Shown here piece by piece: positions 43,101-53,481 of a stretch of DNA of 64,000 bases. The stretch comes from Zerene cesonia. Its lineage: Eukaryota > Arthropoda > Insecta > Lepidoptera > Pieridae. The stretch lies in assembly GCF_012273895.1 (NCBI RefSeq), contig NW_024045137.1, positions 186,001 to 250,000 of the forward strand. Reading direction: 5' to 3'. The position numbers and the translations under genes are program-made. Each line of letters begins with the position of its first letter. The first letter of the stretch is position 1. The notes under the pieces are model-generated. The model worked only from the letters and a program-made list of their open reading frames with translations. It had not been told where the DNA came from and ran no database searches.

Positions 43101-44145
43101 TTGACCGACACGTTACTAAGATTATGTTTATTTAAATGTGCTTGTATGTCCCCGTTTAGCTCCGTAATTACTGCAATTATTTTCAATTCAGATGTTCTAA
43201 ACATGTGCGGCAATTTTTATTTTATTTTAATCAAGTAATTCACATATTGTACTGCAGACCGAGTGGTCCCAAGACCTGTAAAAACTTTTCAAATGATCTA
43301 TCTACCTCACAAATTTCTTTGAAATCGGCATAGCAGGCAAATCGGCATCACAAAGTAAATATAAAATAACTATACCTAAAGGTATACTATATTTATATTA
43401 AACGTATAAATACGTTTAAATATTTTTTTGGACTTCAATTACTGCTATCTGCATCTAAATATCACATTAATATTATAAATGTGAAAGTTTGTTTGTTAAG
43501 ATGTTTGTCCGTCAATCACGCTGAAACTACTAAGCGGATTCTGATGAAATTTGGTATACAGAGAGGGTATGAGCTGACTTTGGTCATAGGATACTTTTTT
43601 CCCGATTAAATGCTCCTGCATGTAGCAGTAGTTCCTGAGATAAGCGCGTTCAAACAAACTCTTCAACTTTATATCAGTATTAGTTAGCAAAGATCTTTTT
43701 TTTACATTAGATAGCCAGGAATTCTGCAATCCCACCTGATGCCTGTCTAGGTAGACCCTATTCACTCTTGCCTTGAATAAATTTAAATTATATATAACCA
43801 GCAGTTCGCCCCGGCTTCGCCCGGGGTACATATATAGCCTTTATCACTCAGCGAAGTTGCATCCTTCTAATGGAGAAAAAAAAAAAAAAAATTAAAATCG
43901 GTCCAGTACTTTTTGAGTCATATATTACAAACAAACAAACAAATGTTTCATCTTTATAATATTAGTATAGAAGTGTAGATAGATAAACCGAGATAAGTAG
44001 GTAGGTAAGTAGTAGTAAGGTAGTTAACAAGCAAATAAGTAAAACATAGAAACACACGTACCTTATTGTCTTCTCGCCTGTTCTTCGCCAGCGCACCACA
44101 GAGGAATGCGACTGCGCAGATTGCGATCAGTGATCTCATCTTGTG
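37132..44145 (-). CDS. Gamma-interferon-inducible lysosomal thiol reductase-like protein (GILT), 208 aa
   Basis: Coding exons (minus order): 44062-44139 (6-nt leader back to 44145), 40877-41008, 40373-40441, 39282-39386, 38011-38163, 37132-37221; all joins are phase 0. GILT enzymes reduce disulfides in lysosomes or are secreted, and in insects are linked to immunity. MRSLIAICAVAFLCGALA is a clear signal peptide. The active site is CPDS at residues 37-40 (C-x-x-S, as in many insect members, not C-x-x-C). The family signature follows: CHHGNDECYGNKVQAC with Cys82, 89 and 97. Further conserved pieces: LVICLMGQANPDKSLDTC, FVPTVVINEKFDQ and a C-terminal VVCRVATNKPASC. I see no N-x-S/T sequon, so it may not be N-glycosylated like mammalian GILT. 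The introns are large and full of repeats. Confidence 0.95.
37260..37446 (+). mobile_element. Helitron-like family A, 3' end lost
   Basis: TCCTACTAATATTATAAATGCG to ACGCGGGTGTAACCGCG; the final CTAG is missing. GILT intron 5. Confidence 0.7.
37750..37968. mobile_element. MITE-like element, copy 1
   Basis: GAAGTGAAACTTC (37775-37787) and its reverse complement GAAGTTTCACTTC (37949-37961) are terminal inverted repeats; the interior has TATTTCTGTCTC, CACCTGTCG-like and CGTTGCATCAG. Similarity to copy 2 extends left to GCGATTCACACACGATA. Confidence 0.75.
38167..38270. repeat. 26-bp tandem repeats at the GILT exon 5 acceptor
   Basis: TATACAGGGTGTTTWGTA..CATACAT occurs at 38167-38192 and 38193-38218, then decayed units to about 38285. 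The first unit starts 4 nt from the exon. Confidence 0.75.
39005..39204. mobile_element. MITE-like element, copy 2
   Basis: Inverted repeats GAAGTGAAACTTC (39030-39042) and GAAGTTTCACTTC (39187-39199); interior matches copy 1 with small deletions. GILT intron 4. Confidence 0.75.
39668..39850 (-). mobile_element. Helitron-like family J copy
   Basis: GCCCCGGCTCCGCCCGAGTAGTCATACCG, GTTGGATCAAACTGTACAT, ATCGGTTGAGAGTCGG, CACGTAATTTATATATAT. Confidence 0.5.
40030..40325 (-). mobile_element. SINE family D, full length, GILT intron 3
   Basis: TCATCATCAGCCCATACATG (tail side), GTCACATATCGTCAAACTTT, GGTCTCGAACC (B box, reversed), CTCACCACTGAACAACCACTG (A box, reversed). It ends ~48 nt left of exon 3. 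Confidence 0.82.
40712..40865 (-). mobile_element. SINE-like family E fragment beside the GILT exon 2 donor
   Basis: GGAACGGACTGGGACGGGTGAGG through ATTTCACGCCGGTCTTCTGTG to TCGTGCCGAAGCGTGCTCGAG. In the transcript the element starts about 10 nt after the GT of intron 2. Confidence 0.82.
41089..41249 (+). mobile_element. Helitron-like family B copy
   Basis: CACTAATATTATAAAGTGGA, ACTACTGCACCGATTTTAAAAGTC, GGCTATATATGTACCACGGGTGAAGCCGGGGCGCTGCTAG. Confidence 0.65.
41631..41791 (+). mobile_element. Helitron-like family C copy
   Basis: CACTACATAGTATTAAACAAAGTCGC to GGCCGAGGGCAAAAGCTAG. GILT intron 1. Confidence 0.68.
42170..42370 (-). mobile_element. Helitron-like family A copy
   Basis: CTAGCTCCGCCCCGCGGTTTCACCCGCG to TTTATAATATTAGTAGGA. 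Confidence 0.75.
42948..42994. repeat. Hairpin, 13-bp arms
   Basis: GCAAGAATAAAAA and TTTTTATTCTTGC, 21-nt loop. GILT intron 1. Confidence 0.75.
43013..43056. repeat. Hairpin, 11-bp arms
   Basis: GCCACAGATAA and TTATCTGTGGC around ACTAGT-containing centre. The left half recurs at about 62437 (CCACAGATAACATAAT). Confidence 0.75.
43463..43628 (+). mobile_element. Helitron-like family K, truncated
   Basis: AATATTATAAATGTGAAAGTTTG, GTCCGTCAATCACGCTGAAAC, GATACTTTTTTCCCGATTAAATGCTCC; end missing. Confidence 0.55.
43799..43971 (-). mobile_element. Helitron-like family B copy
   Basis: GTTCGCCCCGGCTTCGCCCGGGG, ACATATATAGCC, GGTCCAGTACTTTTTGAGTC, TTTATAATATTAGTATAGA. It ends about 90 nt left of the first GILT coding exon. 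Confidence 0.68.
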
Positions 44146-44190
44146 CTGAAATAGGACTATATGTTAACCATGGCTCTATCTGTTTATATA

Positions 44191-44254
44191 CCTAGAACTG
44201 TATTAAACCTAGGAACTGTATCAAACCTAGGAACTGTATTAAACCTAGGAACTG
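44191..44254. repeat. 18-bp tandem repeats just upstream of the GILT start
   Basis: CCTAGGAACTGTATYAAA repeats at 44208, 44226 and 44244, with a 17-bp variant at 44191. They lie 46-110 nt before the acceptor of the first coding exon. Confidence 0.85.
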
Positions 44255-44747
44255 TTTTTAATTTTGAATCTAATTAGAATTGGATAATTGTCAAATTCCA
44301 AATGCTATTGTTATAACTAATTTAATTGGAATTGTTTTATATCGTAATTGGGAAATGTATAAAACAACAGATACTTGCGAATAAAACAAAAACACACATG
44401 ATTCACAAAGGTTTTATTTAAGAACCACCTTTACTGTTATGTCATTGTATACCGACATACATAGGTTGTTTCTGTATGCGAAACACCCTAAGATCAGATC
44501 TGTCCTGGAGTCGTTTAAAAAAGGTCGTTTACAGATTACAAAATAATACGTAACACGCTCTAAAAACTATATACATTTGTCTATTGTAAATTATTTCGCT
44601 TCCGCACTTTAGTTATGCAATCCTGGGTATTTTATACTATGACGGATTTCATATTCAACCAAAGACATACTATAAAACGATGCCATCGATTCCAGAATAT
44701 TCTCAAATCGTTAACTATTGTTAGGTTATACCCAGTTTTATATTATA

Positions 44748-44947
44748 CTAGCTGCGCCGCGCGGTTTTAACCGCGTAAGTCCGTATCACGTAGGAAAATC
44801 GTAATAAAAAGTTGTCTATACGTTATTTCAGTTGTCCACCTGTCTACGTACCAAATTTCATTGCAATCGGTTTAGAAGTTTTTGCGTAAAAGAGCAACAA
44901 ATACCCACAAATCCTTATAAACTTTCGCATTTACAATATTAGTAGGA
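44748..44947 (-). mobile_element. Helitron-like family A copy
   Basis: CTAGCTGCGCCGCGCGGTTTTAACCGCG to TTTACAATATTAGTAGGA; hairpin stem retained. Confidence 0.72.
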
Positions 44948-45769
44948 TTATCTATGGTTATATAAAACTGTAAGGCCGATTTCCGTATTTGACCTGTTAG
45001 GACTGTCTCTCTTTAAATAATGATCATTGTACGAGGTCACACATGAATGGTCGCTTGAGAAAGTATGTTTGGATCATTGACCGCTAATTCAATCAGTGAA
45101 TATCGCCCATTTCATAACCAGTATAGGGTAGTTCTGAGACAAAATGTTTTATGTCTGTGGGTGTATCCTATCAGGATAATGAGATAAACTCATGAAATTA
45201 TTGTATTGTCACCGATCCGCGATAAGTGTACAGAGTTTAAATTGAATCTGCCCGTTTATAGTGAGTTCAAATCGAGTCTAAAGGAGTCGGTTACATACAA
45301 ACAACTCGTAAAGCGTGAAGCGTTTAAAAAGCAAATTGATTCGGTGACTGAGTGTCTCACATGAGCGCACAGCTCAAATAAATTGTATTCCGATTAGAAA
45401 TTGAAATTTAGCATTAGCTTCTTTAAGTTTTTAAATTAAATTGATAACGATATAGTTCTTTACATAATTAATGAAACTTACTCAGTAGCGGATTTAGGCC
45501 CGTGAGGCCCGGGTCTAGGGCGGCAAATTTTGAGTGATTCTTACATCAAATTTATATTCTAACGTTATATCTTAACTTTGTTAATAATTCGCTGGAATAA
45601 ATATCCATAATATGACAAACTGGCGCAGAATCGATCCTATTCTAAGTCAAATAGCATAATATATATTATAACTTCAATAATATATCTATCTTCACATACA
45701 ATTGTTAATCACGTTCGCAGTCAAATAATTTAAACAATAAACAAATTTCTCATCGTAACGCTTTCCAAA

Positions 45770-46281
45770 CCACAAACAATATACATACAGATAACTGTCA
45801 AAGTATTTTCTATCTTAAGATTTCTCCAACTCAGCACAGTTACGGTACTTGCGTCTAAGTGTAAGTTGTAAACCGGTCAAGTGTGAAACGGTCATCATTT
45901 TTTTAATAAATTATAATCGACTTCAATCATTCAAATTTTTAATGTGGGAGTCGAGCACCCTTCGGCACGAATTGGGCCAGCTCGCAACGGGAAAGTACCA
46001 CACCCTCACAGAAGACCGGCGTGAAATAGCATACTGCTGTGTTTCGTTCGTTGAGTGGGGGAGCCGGAGGCCAATATCCCTTTCTTTACCCTTCCCATTC
46101 CTTTCCTTTATTTCTCTAATCAATCCTTTCTTAACCCCTTTCCAATTTGAAGTCGGCAATCCATTCGTAGAGGCGTAAGGTCTGCAAACGACCTTACGTC
46201 TCTCCAAATGTCCACGGACGCTGGTAGCGCTTACCATCAGGCGACCCACCAGCTCCTTTGCCAACGGTAACATAAAAAAAA
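45770..46281 (+). mobile_element. SINE-like family E with duplicated 5' flank (copy 1)
   Basis: From 45949 a full family E element ends at an A-run near 46281. The preceding ~170 nt (CAGATAACTGTCAAAGTATT, ACCGGTCAAGTGTGAAACG, AATAAATTATAATCG) recur before the family E copy at 48945, so the unit was duplicated. Confidence 0.78.
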
Positions 46282-46741
46282 TTCCTCCTCCATATATAAA
46301 CTTAAACAAACCGGTAAAAAAAGATAATTTGTGTAGATAAAATGTAAAAAAATAAGCGAAAAATCTGTTTTCAGCTTCTCTGTTTAATTTATATTAAGAA
46401 ATTATAAACCGTGTGTTTTTATCGACAGATTACGATTTGTGATTCACTTCAAAGTATTGTTTTGTTCTATTGAGATTACCTAACGTATACCATACGCATG
46501 AAAATAAGTACAATAAATTCATATATCCTTGAATCCTTGATAATAACTTGTAATTTATATATAATTTATGCCATATATTATTGTTTTGCTACGGTATGCA
46601 GGTAAATTATTATTTCATTGTTTAGAACTGACAATCAAAACATGATTAAAAAGTTATGTTTTAGTACTAATCATTTATGATTAATGACACATAACTTTAA
46701 TATTATTAGCCTTTTGTAATGTCAAATTAGTGGTGTAATAA

Positions 46742-46958
46742 TTTTTTTTTATGTCACAGTCGGCAATGGAGCTGGTGGGACACCTGATGGTAAGCGCTAC
46801 CACCGCCCGTGAACATTTGGAGAGGCGTAAGGTCAATGGTAGACCTTACGACTCTACGAATGGATTGCTGACTATAAATTGGGAAGGGATTATGACAGGA
46901 TTGGCGAGAGGAATAAAGGAAAGGACTGGGAAGGGTAAGGAAAAGGATATGGGCTTGC
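46742..46958 (-). mobile_element. SINE-like family E, head missing
   Basis: TTTTTTTATGTCACAGTCGGCAATGG, GACACCTGATGGTAAGCGCTACCACC, AAAGGACTGGGAAGGGTAAGG. Confidence 0.78.
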
Positions 46959-47343
46959 GGTGTATTAAATGATTGTCCAAGAAATATAATACTTTTAAAA
47001 TAATATGTATGTAGACAACTCAAACTCAAACATTTATTTATTCAATTAGACTTCTTATAGAAGCACTTTTCTATCGTCATAACACAGTTTTAATACGTAC
47101 TATATATACAAAGATGAAGAAGAAATAGAAATATTATTGTACACCACAAAAGCTACAATTATAAGTGACAATAGGGAACTTAAAATGTACAGAGGTCTTA
47201 TCGCTATTAGCGATCTCTCCCAGACAACCCGGAAGAGAGAATCAAAGTAAGGTGGTGGTGAAATATAATAATTGATTGAAAAATTGGTATGTTTAAAATA
47301 ATACATACATACACACATTACATATCATATAATATTTTTAATA

Positions 47344-47440
47344 TCCTACCAATATTGTAAATGCGAAAGTTTGTAAGGAAGTGTGTGTGTGTTTGTTGCT
47401 CTTTCACGCAAAAACTGCTGAACCGGTTGCAATGAAATTT
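47344..47440 (+). mobile_element. Helitron-like family A, 5' half
   Basis: TCCTACCAATATTGTAAATGCG to ACCGGTTGCAATGAAATTT, then unrelated DNA. Confidence 0.65.
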
Positions 47441-47779
47441 TATCTCAATATTATCGCATGCATTTATTTTTATTTTATCATTGTGTATTTTCTATTTTTT
47501 ATGTTTATTTTGTACCTAAAGCTTATTTTTACTGTGCGATATGCCAATAAAATGAACATCTTTTCATTATATATTTCTTTCAATACATAAACTCTTATAC
47601 TCAAACTCAATATATATAATCATACACATATATAACATCACATATATAATCATCGATTCATACAAAAGTAGACTTCCTTCAGATCTGCGATGCGCTTTTG
47701 TATCTTCAAAATACATCATTTAACATTTACCACTGAGCAACGGTTCTGAAACTATTCATTAGAGTATTTTTTTTAAAAC

Positions 47780-47925
47780 ACCGAGCATCCTGTCCCGTCC
47801 ATAATTTCCTGGGCTATCTATTCCTATTAAAAACGGGCAGCGCATCCGCAGACACAACTGCGACTGTTCACGGGCGGTGGTGATCGCTTGCCAACAGGCG
47901 AACCACCAGCTCTGATAAATTATCA
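47780..47925 (+). mobile_element. SINE-like family E, 3' fragment
   Basis: AAAACGGGCAGCGCATCCGCAG, TTCACGGGCGGTGGTGATCGC, AACAGGCGAACCACCAGCTCTG. Confidence 0.7.
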
Positions 47926-48134
47926 AAATCGGTTCATCAAGTCGATAGTTTTGAAGTAGCAAAGCAATAAAAAGCAGACAAACGGACTAACTCTTAATTT
48001 TTTAAAACAATCCACGGGAATCATCAAAATCAGAAAGTCCAGTTGAGTTCTCACGTAACAAAGTCAAAAAATACATACAAATTGGTAACCTCCTCGATTT
48101 TTGCAGTCGGTTGACAAAAGGAAAGATGTCTTAC

Positions 48135-48276
48135 CCTCCAAACAACACAATAGCAACGCTTCAGACGCATCAATAAAAACTATTCTATAAAAGTACGTGT
48201 TTCGCTGCAGTTTCGTCAACAGCAACTGCGATAACGCATGGCTCGCTTGAACTTTGCTATCTGGTTTCTTTATATA
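48135..48276 (-). promoter_or_regulatory. Candidate GILT promoter (TATA box) and leader exon
   Basis: TATATAAAG on the minus strand (48268-48276) followed about 30 nt later by a likely start, a GC-balanced leader and a donor GGAGG|GTAAGA (exon edge 48135). The first coding exon has an acceptor 6 nt before its ATG, so such a leader is required. An ATG at 48239 opens an 8-codon frame. No expression evidence is available. Confidence 0.5.
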
Positions 48277-48778
48277 GAAACAAAGATTGATTTGTTAATC
48301 ATTATTTGAGAGCATTTCTCTGGGTTACAACACCGATAATGTGATATACAGGGTGTTCCGCTGACGGTGTACTATATTATATATTATTATTTGTTTACAC
48401 TTAACCTAACCTTATAGCTAAGTACATCACGGTTGCAGTACAAATAGGTATCAAACAATTAAAGGTTCAAGAACGACGTCTTTGCTAGGTTACAGAGTAA
48501 CCTGTATTAAATATATCAGTACCTTCCCCTACCAGAGCTATAACTTATTAGTACGCATAGTTTTAAATCCTGATTACGGAGAAAATACGTGAAGACAATA
48601 CGACGTGTGGTGAAAGGAAGGTGAGATTCCATAGAATAAGGGGTCCCCGACCAATCTATACGACAGGTCGGCTTGTAAGGCCCTAATAATGATATAGGAC
48701 AGTTGTATATATACCTCTGTAGCGAGAGCATTGCTAGCGCGATTCAGATACCACAAGATACGATACGATACACGATAG

Positions 48779-49150
48779 ACCACAGATTATATACAAACAG
48801 ATAACTGTCAAAGTATTTTCTAAAACCCAACATAATTGTGGTACTTCTCTAAGTGTAAGGTTGCAAACCGGTCAAGTGTGAAACGTACATAATTTTTTTA
48901 ATAAATTAAAATCGCCTTCAATCATTAAAATTTTTAATGTGGTTGTCGAGGACGCTTCGACACGAATTGGGCCAGCTCTCACCGGGGAAGTACCACACAG
49001 TAGATTGGCGTGAAATAGCAGCATTCTGCTGTTTCATTCGGTGAAAGGAAGCCAGAGGCCCATATCCATTTCTTTACCCTTTCCAGTCCTTTCCTTTATT
49101 CCTCTAGTTAATGCTTTCTTAATTCTTTTTCAATTTATTGTCGGCAAGTG
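48779..49150 (+). mobile_element. SINE-like family E with duplicated 5' flank (copy 2)
   Basis: Flank CAGATAACTGTCAAAGTATT... and family E from 48945 match copy 1; the 3' part is cut near 49146. Confidence 0.75.
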
Positions 49151-50075
49151 TGCGTGCGGGTGACAAAAGTGGACGGATGGGAGTTGGGGGTGTACACGTA
49201 GAGTAGAATAAATCTAGCAGAAAAGTCTTTGGGAATTTTATGAGTAATTTTACGTAATCAGCGTAATAAAAACTACAAGTTTCGCAAAGCACTACCGACA
49301 TTGGCGGGACACCTGTATATACTGGTTTTACTAAAAATATATTAATGCTCATAGCGTATATCTTTATTTATTTAGAATCGTTGTAATACTTAAATTAACA
49401 GTCAACATTTACCACCGGTTCGGATGGCAGTTTTTACAGAGAAGAGCCGGCAAGAAACTCTGTAGTTGCTCTTTCCCGATTATGTCCAATTTACATAAAA
49501 TGATTGGATTTCAATCGGATAGTAGCAAATAAAGGTACATAAGAATATCTATAATCCTGAGTTGGCTATGAGCCCACTATCCCATACTGACCCTTACAAA
49601 AAAGATTTCAGAAGCAGGTGTCCTCGAGCAATCGAGTAACGTACATACGAACAATAAGAAGCATAAAGAGAAATTTATTTCGTCTTCTTTGAAATATTTT
49701 AAATTAAATGCATATTGGACCCATAATGATTGATTTTTATTTAAGTGACAAGCTGACACAAAATATTATCTTTACCACGGGTTAATCTTACTAGCGGTCG
49801 TATGTACATATTTCATTATTATATACTCAATGACAGAGCCTCAGTAAAGATGCAGCTTTGTAATTGTAAAAGAACTTTTGAAATCGGTCCAGCGGTTTAC
49901 AAACATACATATTATCTGATCAGCTTTTCTCCCGAAAATTGACATCGCAAGAATATATTTCACCGCGGTAAAATGTCTCATAACTTCTATAATAAAGTCG
50001 CATAAAATCGCGTGAAAGACAAACAAACAAACAATAAATAAGGAATGTGTAACCTACCAGCTCCCTTATAAGTCA
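49151..50075. other. Gene-free stretch, nothing recognised
   Basis: AT-rich intergenic DNA with only short chance frames. GCACTACCGACATTGGCGGG near 49290 is the only GC-balanced patch. Confidence 0.4.
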
Positions 50076-50240
50076 CTATCGGTCCGCCCCGGCTTCGCCC
50101 GTGGTACATATATAGCCTAAAGCCTTCCTCAATAAATGGGCTATCTAAAACTGAAACATTTTTTCAAAACGGACCAATAGCTTCTGAGATTAGCGCGTTC
50201 AAACGAACAAATTATATATTAGTTTATAATATTAGTATAG
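50076..50240 (-). mobile_element. Helitron-like family B copy
   Basis: GGTCCGCCCCGGCTTCGCCCGTGGTACATATATAGCC to TTTATAATATTAGTATAGA. Confidence 0.68.
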
Positions 50241-50511
50241 ACTAGAAAAATGGTAAATGTTTAAATGTTATGACGATTCACAAGTGTTTCTATAAGAAGT
50301 CTAATTAAATAAATAAATATTTGAGTTTGAGTTTGAAAAACACCTAGATTGTTTCTTTAGACAGGGTCAACGATTTTTCTGATAACTTACATGTATTATT
50401 TACAAATATAAAACATTATTAATAATAAAAGAGGTCACGCAGGTCTGGCGCCAAGATAATATAGTTTAAGCACAAATTATGATTAACAGGATAGAAATTG
50501 CTAATAGTATA

Positions 50512-50637
50512 AACAAATCTGTCTGTCTGTCCCTCTGTGTGCTTGAAGCTTTAAAACTACGCAACAGATTTTGACGCCTTTTTGAGACTATATCACATAG
50601 GCATAGTACCATACGCGAAGCCGGGACGGCCAGCTAG
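50512..50637 (+). mobile_element. Helitron-like family C relative
   Basis: ACAAATCTGTCTGTCTGTCCCTCTG, AAACTACGCAACAGATTTTGACG, GCGAAGCCGGGACGGCCAGCTAG. Confidence 0.55.
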
Positions 50638-50869
50638 GTCTTCAATACATAATCATGTCTTGTTTAAAGATCAGTTATTATATTGAGATTGTGAAATAGA
50701 GATAATGATGTTGTGGCAGTTAAGGAAAACGAAACTTATTTAACAGCGCGGGGTTTTTAGCGAATAGATCAACACTTGGCAGTAGGTATTTGTTTTAATG
50801 TAAACTTGCTTTTGCCCGCGGCGTTGTACGCGTTAAATTCGCAGTAACCCTCCCCGTTTTTCTATGTTA

Positions 50870-51022
50870 TCTATACAATTTTATAAAGAAACTCTTCGTT
50901 TGTCTGTTTGAACGCACTAATCTCAGGAACTATTGGTCCGATTTGAAAAATTCTTTCAGTGTTAGATAGCCCATTTATTGAGGAATATATGTACCACGGG
51001 CGAAGCCGGGACGAACAGCTAG
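50870..51022 (+). mobile_element. Helitron-like family B copy (Lep1-like)
   Basis: TCTATACAATTTTATAAAGAAAC, TTTGAACGCACTAATCTCAGGAACTATTGGTCCGATTTG, GGGCGAAGCCGGGACGAACAGCTAG. The TC start, CTAG end and interior resemble the lepidopteran Helitron group described as Lep1; the name is from memory. Confidence 0.68.
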
Positions 51023-51152
51023 TTATTCATATAAACCTTCCTCTTGAATCTCTTCAATCAAAAAAAATCCCCAACAATTTTTTTGCGTAATTGTAAAGAT
51101 AAGCATACACACACATAAAATGACTTTGTTTTATACTATGTAGTGATAGGTA
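51023..51152 (-). mobile_element. Helitron-like family C, adjacent inverted copy
   Basis: AAACCTTCCTCTTGAATC to GACTTTGTTTTATACTATGTAGTG; it abuts the family B copy at its CTAG end. Confidence 0.6.
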
Positions 51153-51398
51153 GGTACCTACCAAATATATATTCTATGCGTTACATATAAATACCATTAT
51201 TAAATAAAAAACCGACAGCTATGTAATTGATTTTATTTAAATGTAAATACAAATGAAATGAAAAAACAGTTTAATGAAAAAGGTCACAATATCAGGACGA
51301 GGTATAATTCAAATTTGGAAAATTCGAAATTAATTGGTTAAATTGTACTATAGATTTTTTTTAATATTGATAGATAAAAAAACGTTGAAACATTATAT

Positions 51399-51597
51399 TC
51401 TACTAATATTATAAATGCGAAAGTTTGTAAGGATGTGTGTGTGTTTGTTGCTCTTTCACGCAAAAACTACTGAACTGATTGCCCTGAAATTTGGTACGTA
51501 GACAGCTGGACAACTGGAATAACATATAGGCAACTTTTTATCCCGATATTCCTACGGGATACGGACTGACGCGGGTGAAACCGCGGAGCGCAGCTAG
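51399..51597 (+). mobile_element. Helitron-like family A copy
   Basis: TTCTACTAATATTATAAATGCG to GTGAAACCGCGGAGCGCAGCTAG. Confidence 0.76.
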
Positions 51598-51599
51598 TA

Positions 51600-53135
51600 T
51601 GTATAAATTTATCCATACTGCATTCAATATACTATAATGCTTATCTATCTGTTTGTTTGGTTGCCAGGATCATTATAGGTTCATTAGTAACGACATAAAA
51701 AAACAACACTAGTTTTTTTTTGTTGTTTATGTGAGCCAGATAAGTAAAAATAATTTTCATTTATAACTTTTTGGATAGAAGATATAAAAACCTTGGCAGT
51801 ATTCGAAGAAACAAACGCGAAGCAAATAACGACTAGAAGTTTATATGAACTTTACATTTACATTTAATTTTAGCGAAGCAATGAGAAATATGATCTCGGC
51901 GTGTTTCAGCATAATTTTTATGTCTAATTAGGAATTAGAATGGTACAAAATATAGTAAAACTATTCAATTTACTTCCTAATTTAAAAAGTAAAAACAAAA
52001 ATATTGTTTATATTTTTAATAATATTTGTTATTTTTGAACGCAGGTACAGTTATTGTAATATTTTAATTATACAGTACCAACCAGTATCTAGGACGTAAT
52101 TAAAAAAAAAAAAAAACTCGATCATTATATTTTATTCAAGCAGTGCAACTTGCAAGCAATTCAAGTTCAGTCAATAAGAAATCCTGTTTGTAACTTTGAA
52201 CATAATATATAAAGTACACAATAAAAACCCGTTTCTTAAGTCTGATAAAAAAAGTAACTCACTTGTAGTTGCGCGGGTAACAATAGCGCCAAAATTGACA
52301 ATTACTTTTTTTCTTATTCGAATTTCGAACGCGTGCAGCGATTGCCAGCGTCGCGGAGACTGAGGTTAACGTATTGCTCAAGTGAACGCCGAACGGTATA
52401 CGGTATTATCCCTGTAGTTTGAGTACGTACGTCCTTTGTACTTGTTTTATGGCGGTAATGATTGTTTGTAATTGTTTGGGCTACATTCAATTCAGTAGGG
52501 TTGTACGCTTTTATTTATTTTTGTTTACATTACGAGATTGATGTCTGTTCGCCGTTCAAACTTCGAATATTGTTTAAATATATTTTTTTTTTTAAGAGTT
52601 GTGATGACAGATTTTGAGATACTGTGTTTATGAGCATATATTTTTTTAATATCAGTTTTTTTTATAACAAAATCGTTGAATTTATTAATCATGTTTATGA
52701 AGTATGTAAAGTGGGTTATAAAATAACTTTACAATGGGTACTAACCGTAATTGCGTATAGCATGAAGCACAAAAACAGTTTCACGTTTAAATATTTATTG
52801 GTGAAAGGCATTTCGTGATAGAAAACATGAATTGTAATGTAATACATGTATTTTAGTGTGAGTGACATTGTGCTTATTTACTTGTGTTGAAAATATTGTT
52901 AATGGAACTGGGAGTTGTGGCGTATAAAGAGTGAGAGATTTTATTCCATACAAATAAGTACTTAACTACTGTTTTATTTTTTATTTAAGAATATATTTTA
53001 GTACATCTAGCAAATAATGAACTCTCCAAGACCCATTGATGTATTATAGGCAATAATACACAATCGTTTTATACAAAATATTAAGTCGTTGAATATGTCC
53101 GAGGGGCGTTGTATGAAAAATTCATTGAAATTTCT
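51600..53135. other. Gene-free stretch with a CpG-richer patch at 52320-52440
   Basis: Mostly AT-rich. The patch TTCGAACGCGTGCAGCGATTGCCAGCGTCGCGG is compositionally promoter-like but no exon or TATA box could be placed on it. Confidence 0.35.
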
Positions 53136-53332
53136 TCCTGCTAATATTATAAATGCGAAAGTTTGTAAGGATGTGTGTGTATTTGTTGCTCTTTCACGCA
53201 AAACTGAACCGGTTGCAATGAAATCTGGTACGTAGATAGCTGAACAACTGGAATAACATATAGGCAACTTTTTCATCCTAAACTGATTACGGGATACGGA
53301 CTTGCGCGGGTGAAACCGCGGGACACAGCTAG
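53136..53332 (+). mobile_element. Helitron-like family A copy
   Basis: TCCTGCTAATATTATAAATGCG to GTGAAACCGCGGGACACAGCTAG. Confidence 0.74.
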
Positions 53333-53368
53333 TATTGCAATAATGTTCAAAAGTCTGTTTTTCTTTAG

Positions 53369-53403
53369 AAAACTCTGCCTAATACGCGCCTAGGCAGAGT
53401 TTT
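53369..53403 (-). other. Strong hairpin downstream of the PARS2 stop
   Basis: AAAACTCTGCCTA and TAGGCAGAGTTTT are perfect 13-bp arms with a 9-nt GC-rich loop, 79-113 nt past the stop codon. Confidence 0.65.
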
Positions 53404-53481
53404 GTTGTGGACAATTTTTGAGGATGATTGCCAACCTTTCGATTATTGGCTAAAATAAAACAAAAAAACTCTATTTATCAT

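Noticed and set aside
52624..52818. 64-codon frame near a CpG-richer patch
   Set aside because: Hydrophobic, AT-driven composition and no promoter or homology cue strong enough to call a gene.
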